The translations under genes and the position numbers were made by a program. 6,704 nucleotides of DNA from Cyanobacteria bacterium UBA6984 (GTDB lineage: Bacteria > Cyanobacteriota > Vampirovibrionia > Gastranaerophilales > Gastranaerophilaceae): assembly GCA_002450015.1 (NCBI GenBank), contig DJYG01000020.1, positions 686-7,389 on the forward strand. The letters are read 5' to 3'. Below the pieces are notes generated by a model that was not told the origin of the DNA, searched no databases, and saw only the letters and a program-made list of their open reading frames with translations. Each line of letters opens with the position of its first letter. Positions within the stretch are counted from its first letter, which is position 1. Below are positions 1-5,019 of this stretch, in pieces.

Positions 1-295
1 TTCGGTCCATATCCGGTATGCGCGCAAGAGATTTGAACGGAGTCTTCCTTAGTACGAGAGGACCGGGAAGAGGGAACCTCCAGTGTACGGGTTATTCTGC
101 CAAGAGTAAACGCCCGGTAGCTGTGTTCCAAGCGGATAAGTGCTGAAAGCATATAAGTACGAAGCCCACCGTAAGATGAGATCTCTCATGACACAAGTCA
201 GTAAGTCCCCACGAAGATCACGTGGTTGATAGGTCAGAGATGTAAGTATGGCAACATATTTAGTCGACTGATACTAATCGGACGAGGGCTTTTCC
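1..295 (+). rRNA. 23S ribosomal RNA, 3' end (partial)
   Basis: This is the last ~295 nt of the large-subunit rRNA; the rest lies upstream of the window. The universal sarcin-ricin loop AGTACGAGAGGACC is at 51-64, which places base 1 near E. coli position 2600. Other conserved domain VI blocks follow in order: the 'CGCCCGGTAGCTG' segment near 111-123, 'GATAAGTGCTGAAAGCAT' near 135-152, and the terminal 'ACTGATACTAATCGGACGAGGG' region ending near 288. The 3' end is set at about 295 by analogy with E. coli and could be off by several bases. A 5S gene follows on the same strand after ~80 nt, the normal 23S-5S order. The sarcin-ricin loop is the factor-binding site for EF-Tu and EF-G. Confidence 0.96.
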
Positions 296-374
296 TAAAT
301 CTAGGATTAGTTGTGATTGCGTTTTGTTTATAATCTTTATGCAGCTTTCAATGCACACAGCGTTAAAAGAATTC

Positions 375-490
375 GCTGGTGTCCAAGAGTGAGGAAACCA
401 CCCGTTCCCATCCCGAACACGGTCGTAAAGACTCATTTCAGTGAAAATACTTGGCGGGCCACCGCCTGGGAAGATAACCCGATGCCAGCA
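375..490 (+). rRNA. 5S ribosomal RNA
   Basis: This is a complete 5S rRNA of about 116 nt. The ends pair to form helix I: GCTGGTGTC at 375-383 with GATGCCAGC at 481-489. The conserved loop region CCCATCCCGAACACGG (407-422) is clear, as is the 3' segment 'GGGAAGATAACCC' (468-480). It lies about 80 nt after the 23S end and is followed by a strong terminator, so it closes the rRNA operon. The spacer at 296-374 holds no tRNA. The exact termini are assigned from helix I pairing. Most of this gene is duplicated immediately downstream. Confidence 0.95.
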
Positions 491-503
491 TCTATTTTAA
501 AGG

Positions 504-536
504 AAAGGAACAATCAAAAAAGATTGTTCCTTTTTT
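504..536 (+). terminator. Rho-independent terminator of the rRNA operon
   Basis: The perfect 9-bp stem GGAACAATC (507-515) / GATTGTTCC (522-530) has an A6 loop and a run of six T (531-536). The preceding AAA (504-506) can extend the stem by pairing into the T run. It sits 14 nt after the 5S 3' end, the expected place for termination of the rRNA operon. Confidence 0.93.
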
Positions 537-550
537 GTTGCAAACGCAAA

Positions 551-690
551 GAGGAAACCACCCCCTCTCGCAAAACTTGACATTTAGTCAACTTTTGCTC
601 GGCAGAGTCATCACGAACACGGTCGTAAAGACTCATTTCAGTGAAAATACTTGGCGGGCCACCGCCTGGGAAGATAACCCAATGCCAGCA
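551..690 (+). pseudogene. 5S rRNA pseudogene (5'-truncated, interrupted)
   Basis: This remnant of 5S rRNA belongs to the second copy of the tandem duplication. It lacks the first 16 nt of the gene, so the 5' strand of helix I is missing and the 3' strand (682-689) has no partner. A 45-nt palindromic segment (564-608) replaces 5 nt in the left part of the molecule. From 609 to 690 it matches the intact gene except at 613 and 681. It cannot fold as a normal 5S rRNA and should not be counted as a second copy. It lies beyond the first terminator, so it is probably transcribed only by read-through. Confidence 0.88.
564..608. repeat. 45-nt imperfect palindrome inside the 5S pseudogene
   Basis: This segment is absent from the intact 5S copy. 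Its core is a 12-bp inverted repeat, GCAAAACTTGAC (570-581) and GTCAACTTTTGC (587-598), with a 5-nt ATTTA loop and one C-C mismatch. Outer CTCT (565-568) can pair with AGAG (604-607) across an uneven internal loop. I see no flanking target-site duplication and no T run, so it is not an obvious terminator. It could be a small non-autonomous palindromic repeat (REP- or MITE-like) or filler DNA left by the rearrangement. No second copy is visible in this window. Confidence 0.65.
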
Positions 691-703
691 TCTATTTTAA
701 AGG

Positions 704-736
704 AAAGGAACAATCAAAAAAGATTGCTCCTTTTTT
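704..736 (+). terminator. Second, slightly decayed copy of the rRNA terminator
   Basis: This is the duplicate of the terminator at 504-536: GGAACAATC (707-715), A6 loop, GATTGCTCC (722-730), then six T. The change at 727 gives an A-C mismatch in plus-strand RNA. In minus-strand RNA the same position is a U-G wobble, so the hairpin would be intact for transcripts arriving from the convergent regulator gene, although the T run in that direction is short. It may act as a backup terminator for rRNA read-through. Confidence 0.75.
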
Positions 737-838
737 GTTGCAAACGCAAACATTTGCTTACTTGCATTTAACGCCACTACAAGTTTTAGTTTCGTGATTA
801 TATTACTCACAAAACATTTCAGCCTCAGCTTGTTCGTG

Positions 839-1054
839 CTAAAAATCAAATAAATTTTTTATAGGTATATTTAAAGCATTTGATATTTTAATTAATGTTT
901 TTAGTCCAGGTTTATTTATGTTTACTTCTATTTTTCCTAAATAATCTAAACTTATTCCTGATTTTTCTGCCAGTTTTTCTTGTGTCAAATGGCGGTTTTC
1001 ACGGTAAAATTTAATTTTTTTCCCAATATTTATATATATTTCTTTTTCTTCCAT
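839..1054 (-). CDS. Small XRE/Cro-C1 family DNA-binding regulator
   Basis: This 71-aa protein is almost entirely a helix-turn-helix domain of the Cro/C1 (XRE) type. Helix 1 is at about residues 6-20 (IYINIGKKIKFYREN). The HTH pair follows as LTQEKLAEKSG (23-33) and ISLDYLGKIEVN (34-45). The closing segment 'LIKISNALNIPIKNLF' (54-69) is the typical family ending. There is no extra ligand-binding or oligomerisation domain, as in phage-type or toxin-antitoxin-type regulators. It is divergent from the pilin-like gene, with 102 bp between the two start codons, and that gap holds five copies of an operator-like element. It therefore probably binds there and controls itself and the pilin gene. No clear Shine-Dalgarno sequence precedes its ATG. 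The gene downstream of its stop is the 5S pseudogene, on the opposite strand. Confidence 0.88.
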   Translation of the reverse strand: MEEKEIYINIGKKIKFYRENRHLTQEKLAEKSGISLDYLGKIEVNINKPGLKTLIKISNALNIPIKNLFDF

Positions 1055-1082
1055 TTGACAATTTTACTGGATATAGTATCAT
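1055..1082 (+). promoter_or_regulatory. Sigma70-type promoter for the pilin-like gene
   Basis: A perfect -35 TTGACA (1055-1060) and a 5/6 -10 TATCAT (1077-1082) are separated by 16 bp. Transcription would start near 1089 and give a leader of about 68 nt before the ATG at 1157. The -35 abuts the regulator's start codon (1052-1054). One operator-like element lies in the promoter spacer and another spans the predicted start site, a layout suited to repression. On the opposite strand TATGAT (1083-1078) is a possible -10 for the regulator gene, but its -35 is weak. Confidence 0.7.
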
Positions 1083-1130
1083 AAATTTACTGGTAAATAT
1101 CCAGTAAGTATCCGGTAAGTATCCGGTAAG
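1064..1130. promoter_or_regulatory. Array of five CCRGTAA operator-like elements
   Basis: The heptamer CCRGTAA occurs five times in 66 bp. Two copies are on the minus strand (1070-1064 and 1093-1087) and three on the plus strand (1101-1107, 1112-1118, 1123-1129). The plus copies form an exact 11-bp tandem repeat, TATCCRGTAAG, at 1098, 1109 and 1120, so they lie on one helical face. The second and third elements make a perfect inverted repeat, TTACTGG-N7-CCAGTAA (1087-1107). The broader consensus is TATCCRGTAARTA. The position between a divergent HTH regulator and its neighbour, overlapping both candidate promoters, supports an operator for that regulator. The binding assignment is inferred. 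Confidence 0.75.
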
Positions 1131-1156
1131 TATTTGTATTTGAAAGGAACACTATC

Positions 1157-1897
1157 ATGTTAAAATTTTTTAAAGCATTTACCCTTGCAGAAACGCTAAT
1201 TGTAATGGGTATAATTGGTGTTGTTGCAGCATTAACACTCCCAAACCTAAACAGTTCAACAGGTGACAAAGAAAAAGTTGTTAAAGTTAAAAAGATTTAT
1301 CAAAATTTACAAGATGCATTTGGGCGTGCACAAGCAGTTTATGGACCTTTTGGTGAATGGTTTAATAAATGCAACGGTAACGACAGAAGTTGTACAGGCA
1401 AGAGATGTGCAGATTTATTTACTGAGTTTATGAAAATATCAAAAGATTGCGATACTGCAAATACAGGTTGTTGGACAGCAGGAAATTCTAAAAATTTAGA
1501 TGGTACTGATGATTATAATATTGCAACAGAAACATACAGCTATAAATATATTTTATCAGATGGTACATCTTTGGCATTTGATTGTTCACCTGATGGAGGT
1601 GAATGTAATATTCATGTTGATATAGACGGACCAAATAAAGGTGCTTATACAAATGGTAAAGATATTTTTGTATTTACAATTGGAGAGGAACAAGACGGTG
1701 GTCTTGAGCCATGGGGATTAAAATACAATGGTATTGACCCTAATTCAAATCCGAATTTTTCTCCTTCTAAGCACAGTCCTGCAATAACAGAATGGGTAAT
1801 AAATTATGGTAATATGGATTATTTAAAAGCCAATTCTGACGGTGAATGTCCTAACGATATTCAATTAAATTGGAGTACACAAACTTCTTGTAAATAG
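1157..1897 (+). CDS. Type IV pilin-like / pseudopilin protein with class III signal
   Basis: This 246-aa protein has a short leader (MLKFFKA) followed by the hydrophobic N-methylation helix FTLAETLIVMGIIGVV (8-23), which continues to about residue 29. Prepilin peptidase would cut at A7^F8; Ala replaces the usual Gly at -1. Glu12 is the invariant Glu5 of mature pilins. The mature domain would be outside the membrane and contains nine cysteines (72, 79, 84, 98, 105, 143, 150, 231, 245), probably forming disulfides. The Asp/Gly-rich DIDGPNKGAYTNGKDIFVF (155-173) resembles the metal-binding loop of GspG-like pseudopilins. Near the C-terminus is ITEWVINYGNMDYLK (210-224). GAAAGGA (1142-1148) is a good ribosome-binding site 8 nt before the ATG. 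No pilus assembly genes are adjacent, so this is an isolated minor pilin or pseudopilin. Its exact role is unknown. Confidence 0.87.
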   Translation: MLKFFKAFTLAETLIVMGIIGVVAALTLPNLNSSTGDKEKVVKVKKIYQNLQDAFGRAQAVYGPFGEWFNKCNGNDRSCTGKRCADLFTEFMKISKDCDTANTGCWTAGNSKNLDGTDDYNIATETYSYKYILSDGTSLAFDCSPDGGECNIHVDIDGPNKGAYTNGKDIFVFTIGEEQDGGLEPWGLKYNGIDPNSNPNFSPSKHSPAITEWVINYGNMDYLKANSDGECPNDIQLNWSTQTSCK

Positions 1898-1963
1898 TGT
1901 AAATATATGTAAACAAAACACTTAAATCATGGCAAAAAAAATGTTTACAGAGTTTAAATCAGT

Positions 1964-3436
1964 ATGAAAATTTCTGCATTAGATTCTGTAAAATACACTA
2001 AACCATTACAAAATAGAGTTCAAACTAAAGTAACAACTGTTCCTCATAATTTGAAACAGTCACATGCTTCAGCATTATCGTTACTTGGAAATTATAATAA
2101 AGCTCTTGTAAATTTTAAAGGATATTATGGTGATCAACAACCTGCCAAAAAACTTTTCTGGATTTTAAAGGGCAATAGTGACGTTTACGAAGATAATGAA
2201 ACCAAAAGAGATTTATTTAAAGGCGGAAATACAGGTTGGAAAAAGTGGGTGGCAACTCGTCCTGAAGACTTGCTAAAACGTTCACCAATGGATGCTATCC
2301 AATCTATTTGCACGTTAAATAAACAACCTGATTGTTACCCTGGAATACCATCTTATATTCCATCTCCAAATTATGGTGATAAATGGGGAAGACGTGCTAA
2401 TTATATTGAAATTAACCCTCGTACTGTTGCTTTAACTGAAGGTGACAAAAAAAGTGAAGGTTTATTAAATGTAATGAAATTGCTTCCTGCGATTCCACCA
2501 TCAGGTAAAAGTAATGCAAACTGCATAGTATTATCACAATTGTATCCTGCTATGTACAGAGAAAATGACGGTAAAACCGGTCGTTCATCTCTATATACAG
2601 TAGATTTACATTCCGGTATTTCAAAAAATCTTACCTCTGATAAATTAAGCAGAGGCAACCAAAGAATGGGCGATGATGAACAAGTTAAAGCTTTCAACGA
2701 CATGGCTCATTTAAGAGGTTTAAAAACAGGTATAAGAATGCCGTTATCAGCAGGACAAATGACAGTTAAAGGTGAACCTTTCGACTGGTATAAACACGAA
2801 AAAGCTTTCATTGATGCTTGTTGTTGGGCTGTTGACTTAGGTTTTGATGCAATATTCTTTGATAGTGCAAAGCATGTAGGCAATTGGGATATGGGTAATT
2901 ACTGCGGAGTTGGTGCTGTTCCTAACTTTAAACAAATGCAATATATTACTCAACAAATTAGAGAAAAAACAGGAAGAAATGACGTTGCTTTAATTGGTGA
3001 AAAATGTGATTTAAATCCAAGATTTAAAGAAATGGGTTTAACCGCGGGTAATGACTGGGGCAGAGCTGATGATTTCAACAATGTAATGCATGAATACGAC
3101 AAACAACGTTGGAATGACGAATATGCGGCAGGTCCTGTTATTTCAGACGATAATGACAGAGGTGGCATGCCGTTTGAACAAAGACTTGGAAGAATTAAAA
3201 CAGCATTAAACGCATATCGAGAACCGGGGTGGAAGCTACCTGTATATATGCAAATGCATGATTTATTCCCGTTAAGTCCTTATTCAAATACACATGATTT
3301 AATGGAAAATGGAGAAAACCGTTCTACATACGGTGATGTAGCAAGCCATTATAATAATATTTTTAATACATCAGAAGCTTCAAGAAAATATACATCAGAT
3401 GTTTATAATGAATTTTTAAATGCAATGTATCAGTAA
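1964..3436 (+). CDS. Alpha-amylase-like (GH13-type) TIM-barrel protein
   Basis: This 490-aa protein has no signal peptide, so it is probably cytosolic. A basic, polar leader of ~48 residues ends in VNFKGYYGD (49-57). The core resembles an alpha-amylase barrel. GFDAIFFDSAKHV (293-305) matches GH13 region II, with D300 as nucleophile and the amylase DxxKH pattern (K303, H304). ALIGEKCD (342-349) matches region III, with E346 as acid/base. PVYMQMHDLF (426-435) could be region IV, with H432-D433. AHLRGLKTGIRMPLSAG (248-264) sits where beta-strand 3 and region I should be but lacks the usual D..NH. The Arg normally two residues before the nucleophile is Phe298. It may be a glycan-active enzyme or a divergent non-hydrolytic homologue; the substrate is not predictable. 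The start is the only in-frame one after a stop at 1955-1957. The Shine-Dalgarno is weak. It begins 66 bp after the pilin-like gene and may be co-transcribed. Confidence 0.6.
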   Translation: MKISALDSVKYTKPLQNRVQTKVTTVPHNLKQSHASALSLLGNYNKALVNFKGYYGDQQPAKKLFWILKGNSDVYEDNETKRDLFKGGNTGWKKWVATRPEDLLKRSPMDAIQSICTLNKQPDCYPGIPSYIPSPNYGDKWGRRANYIEINPRTVALTEGDKKSEGLLNVMKLLPAIPPSGKSNANCIVLSQLYPAMYRENDGKTGRSSLYTVDLHSGISKNLTSDKLSRGNQRMGDDEQVKAFNDMAHLRGLKTGIRMPLSAGQMTVKGEPFDWYKHEKAFIDACCWAVDLGFDAIFFDSAKHVGNWDMGNYCGVGAVPNFKQMQYITQQIREKTGRNDVALIGEKCDLNPRFKEMGLTAGNDWGRADDFNNVMHEYDKQRWNDEYAAGPVISDDNDRGGMPFEQRLGRIKTALNAYREPGWKLPVYMQMHDLFPLSPYSNTHDLMENGENRSTYGDVASHYNNIFNTSEASRKYTSDVYNEFLNAMYQ

Positions 3437-3455
3437 AAATTTAAGAAGTATAATG

Positions 3456-3488
3456 AGCTGGCGGTGCTTTAGCACCGCCAGCTTTGTG
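3456..3488 (+). terminator. Perfect GC-rich 12-bp hairpin after the amylase-like gene
   Basis: AGCTGGCGGTGC (3456-3467) pairs without mismatch to GCACCGCCAGCT (3472-3483) around a TTTA loop. It lies 19 nt after the stop codon and is strikingly GC-rich against the AT-rich background. The downstream T run is only three bases, so it is an imperfect intrinsic terminator. It may instead protect the mRNA 3' end. A stand-alone GC palindrome of this kind could also be an interspersed repeat in the genome. Confidence 0.65.
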
Positions 3489-3672
3489 CTGAGCCTAAAA
3501 TAATGCATCTGCCTAATCACAGAATAATTGCACAGCAGCTTATATTTATAAATTAACTCATTTAAATTTTTTTTTCATTAAACATTTTAAGAAATTTAAT
3601 CATGTTTTATTACCTTTTAGTCTAATAGAAAATTTAGACGGATTTGTTAATACTTTTTTAAAAGGGATAATA
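3484..3672. other. Intergenic region upstream of the dehydrogenase homologue
   Basis: This AT-rich 189-bp gap has no supportable reading frame. It contains the inverted repeat GTCTAA (3620-3625) / TTAGAC (3634-3639) with an 8-nt spacer, 33 bp before the next start codon, a possible regulator-binding site. AAAGGGA (3661-3667) is a clear ribosome-binding site 6 nt before the ATG at 3673. I could not assign a convincing -35/-10 pair, although the promoter for the dehydrogenase gene should lie here. Confidence 0.4.
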
Positions 3673-4701
3673 ATGGCAATTACAATTTTAATTTTTGATT
3701 ATAAAAAAGCTGAACAAAATTTTTTCAAAAAAAATAAACTTGAAGATTATGATATACATTTTTTTGAAGAAAGTCTTAATGAAACAACTGTAAACAATCT
3801 TCCTGATGAGCTGTTAGAAGAAACAACAGTTGTCAGTGTATATTTAACTTCAAATGTAAATGATGAAGTTTTAAAAAAGTTCCCTAATTTAATGATATTG
3901 TCAACACGTTCTTCAGGTTATGAACATATAAATATAACTGAATGTTGTAATAAAAAAATAAAAGTTTTAAATGTTGAAACTTATGACAGTAAAGCAATTG
4001 TGCAATATACATTTGGTTTAATGATAGCTCTTATTAGAAAAATACTTATTGCAGAGAGAGATGTTAGAGAATTTAATTTTGAATATAACAGTTATATAGG
4101 TCGTGAGCTTGATAAATTAACAATTGGTATAATTGGTACAGGTAATACAGGTTCTGAAATGTGCCGTATCGCAAATGCTTTTGGAATGAAAATATTGGCA
4201 TTAGATATAAGACAAAATATTGAACTTGTTGAAAAATATAATGTTAAATACACAGATAAAACAACATTATTGCAAAATTCTGATGTTATATCACTTCATG
4301 TTCCTTTAACTGACAGAACGAGAGAAATGATTTCAAAGCGTGAATTTGCAATAATAAAACCAACTGCAATCTTATTGAATACTTCAAGAGGCGAATTAAT
4401 TAATACCGCAGATTTGTATGACGCTATTGTTACTGAAAATCTTGCAGGTGCGGGATTAGATGCTATGGATTGCGAAGAAATTGCATTTAATACGCATAAC
4501 ATGACAACCAAAGTGAAAGACTCAAATCTTGATTGCGTTTCAAAAGTATTTTTGACAAGAAGGTTAGCACAATTGGAAAATGTAATAGTAACTCCACGTG
4601 TTGCATATAGTACGCAAGATTCAATAGACAGAATTTTAGAAACTATGTTTGAATCAATAGAAGATTGCATACAAGGAGGTCATACTAATCAAGTTAATTA
4701 G
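3673..4701 (+). CDS. D-isomer-specific 2-hydroxyacid dehydrogenase homologue (D-lactate dehydrogenase-like)
   Basis: This 342-aa protein matches the D-2-hydroxyacid dehydrogenase fold, which normally interconverts 2-oxoacids and D-2-hydroxyacids (for example pyruvate and D-lactate) with NAD(H). An N-terminal substrate domain contains STRSSGYEHINI (77-88). The Rossmann domain has GTGNTG (155-160). Asp178 at the end of the next strand favours NAD over NADP. LLNTSRGELI (234-243) carries the substrate-binding Arg239. GAGLDAMDCEE (259-269) carries Asp263 and the active-site Glu268. In the usual 'TPH-A' motif this protein has TPRVAYST (307-314), so Arg309 (CGT) replaces the catalytic His; His CAT is one transition away. 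A region often reading 'AEHT' is VQYT (110-113). The protein may be inactive, work on a different substrate, or have a non-catalytic role. A good ribosome-binding site precedes the ATG, and a terminator overlaps the stop codon. Confidence 0.88.
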   Translation: MAITILIFDYKKAEQNFFKKNKLEDYDIHFFEESLNETTVNNLPDELLEETTVVSVYLTSNVNDEVLKKFPNLMILSTRSSGYEHINITECCNKKIKVLNVETYDSKAIVQYTFGLMIALIRKILIAERDVREFNFEYNSYIGRELDKLTIGIIGTGNTGSEMCRIANAFGMKILALDIRQNIELVEKYNVKYTDKTTLLQNSDVISLHVPLTDRTREMISKREFAIIKPTAILLNTSRGELINTADLYDAIVTENLAGAGLDAMDCEEIAFNTHNMTTKVKDSNLDCVSKVFLTRRLAQLENVIVTPRVAYSTQDSIDRILETMFESIEDCIQGGHTNQVN

Positions 4702-4725
4702 CATGACCTTCTCTTTATTATTTTT
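4674..4725 (+). terminator. Rho-independent terminator overlapping the dehydrogenase stop codon
   Basis: The outer arms AGGAGGTCAT (4674-4683) and ATGACCTTCT (4703-4712) form 10 pairs, one of them a G-U. A single A/C mismatch separates them from an inner stem CTAAT (4685-4689) / ATTAG (4697-4701) with a 7-nt loop. A T-rich tract ending in five T (4714-4725) follows. The last nine codons of the gene lie within the hairpin, and the stop codon (4699-4701) is in its descending arm. The AAGGAGGT at 4673-4680 is a perfect anti-SD complement, mostly held in the outer stem, with no start codon at the right distance. Confidence 0.85.
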
Positions 4726-4755
4726 GTACCTTACCTATATAATTTATAAATATAA

Positions 4756-5010
4756 TTAAACTTCAACAAAAAGTCTTCTTCCAACAATATTTGGCTTTCC
4801 ATTGTAATAACCTGCGAAATAACCGCCTTGAACAGGTCTGTTTTTAGCATAAGTATTCATATCAATTGTTGTTGTAACAAAAGGATTTGGATTAAAAGGA
4901 TTTGAAGATTCAACCGGTCTGATAGGTTGAGCTTGTGTTTGTTGTGGGTTAACAGTAATTGGTGATAAAACTTTGTTAAAAATAGAAATAAGATTATTAG
5001 TGTTTGCCAT
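4756..5010 (-). CDS. Small hypothetical protein, 84 aa
   Basis: I do not recognise this gene. The N-terminal part (1-18) could form a short helix with hydrophobic spacing (LISIFNKVL). The middle (19-47) is a flexible Pro/Gln/Asn-rich linker, including QQTQAQP and NPFNPNPF. The C-terminal part (60-84) is compact and more conserved-looking: VQGGYFAGYYNGKPNIVGRR and then LFVEV. There is no signal peptide or membrane helix. A purine-rich ribosome-binding site, GAGAGGA, precedes the ATG at a suitable distance on the minus strand. That site, the absence of a competing frame, and the composition make it a likely real gene. It is convergent with the dehydrogenase gene and divergent from the PurD-like gene. 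Confidence 0.7.
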   Translation of the reverse strand: MANTNNLISIFNKVLSPITVNPQQTQAQPIRPVESSNPFNPNPFVTTTIDMNTYAKNRPVQGGYFAGYYNGKPNIVGRRLFVEV

Positions 5011-5019
5011 TATGTAGTC

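Larger units (their letters stand above)
391..750. repeat. Tandem duplication of 5S rRNA plus terminator
   Basis: Two adjacent copies of one unit are present: 391-550 (160 bp) and 551-750 (200 bp). The second copy begins with 13 bases identical to 391-403. It then has 45 nt where the first has 5 nt (404-408), and matches again from 409/609 to 550/750. In that 142-bp stretch only three differences are visible: C413/A613, G481/A681 and T527/C727. The unit boundary falls inside the 5S gene, so the duplication created a truncated 5S rather than a second intact gene. The near-identity suggests a recent event or continuing gene conversion. Unequal recombination, replication slippage and misassembly of a repeated rRNA region are all possible sources. 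Confidence 0.9.

Noticed and set aside
329..334. TATAAT in the 23S-5S spacer as a separate 5S promoter
   Set aside because: No -35 at a suitable distance and no extended -10; the 5S is adequately explained as part of the rRNA operon.
745..756. GCAAACATTTGC hairpin after the second rRNA terminator
   Set aside because: A short 5-bp stem with a 2-nt gap and no T run; it is expected by chance in this sequence and has no clear role.
317..771. Two open frames on the plus strand (317-580 and 535-771) sharing a repeated peptide
   Set aside because: They lie on the 5S rRNA, its pseudogene and the terminators. The shared peptide only reflects the RNA duplication, and there is no ribosome-binding site.
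1098..1130. The 11-bp tandem repeats as iterons of a replication origin or a tiny CRISPR array
   Set aside because: There is no replication protein, DnaA-box cluster or spacer structure; the units abut directly and the divergent regulator gives a simpler explanation.
1908..1949. TGTAAAC / GTTTACA inverted repeat upstream of the amylase-like gene as an operator
   Set aside because: The arms are 28 bp apart and A/T-rich, with no matching regulator or second copy; too weak to report as a feature.
4296..4670. A 124-aa minus-strand frame opposite the dehydrogenase gene
   Set aside because: It is a shadow of a well-supported gene, has no recognisable domain, and its composition fits antisense to the coding frame.
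4703..4759. An 18-codon hydrophobic frame starting at ATG 4703, downstream of a perfect AAGGAGGT
   Set aside because: The Shine-Dalgarno is 22 nt from the ATG, the sequence forms the terminator stem and T tract, and the frame runs into AT-rich spacer. Folding could bring them closer but nothing else supports a peptide.
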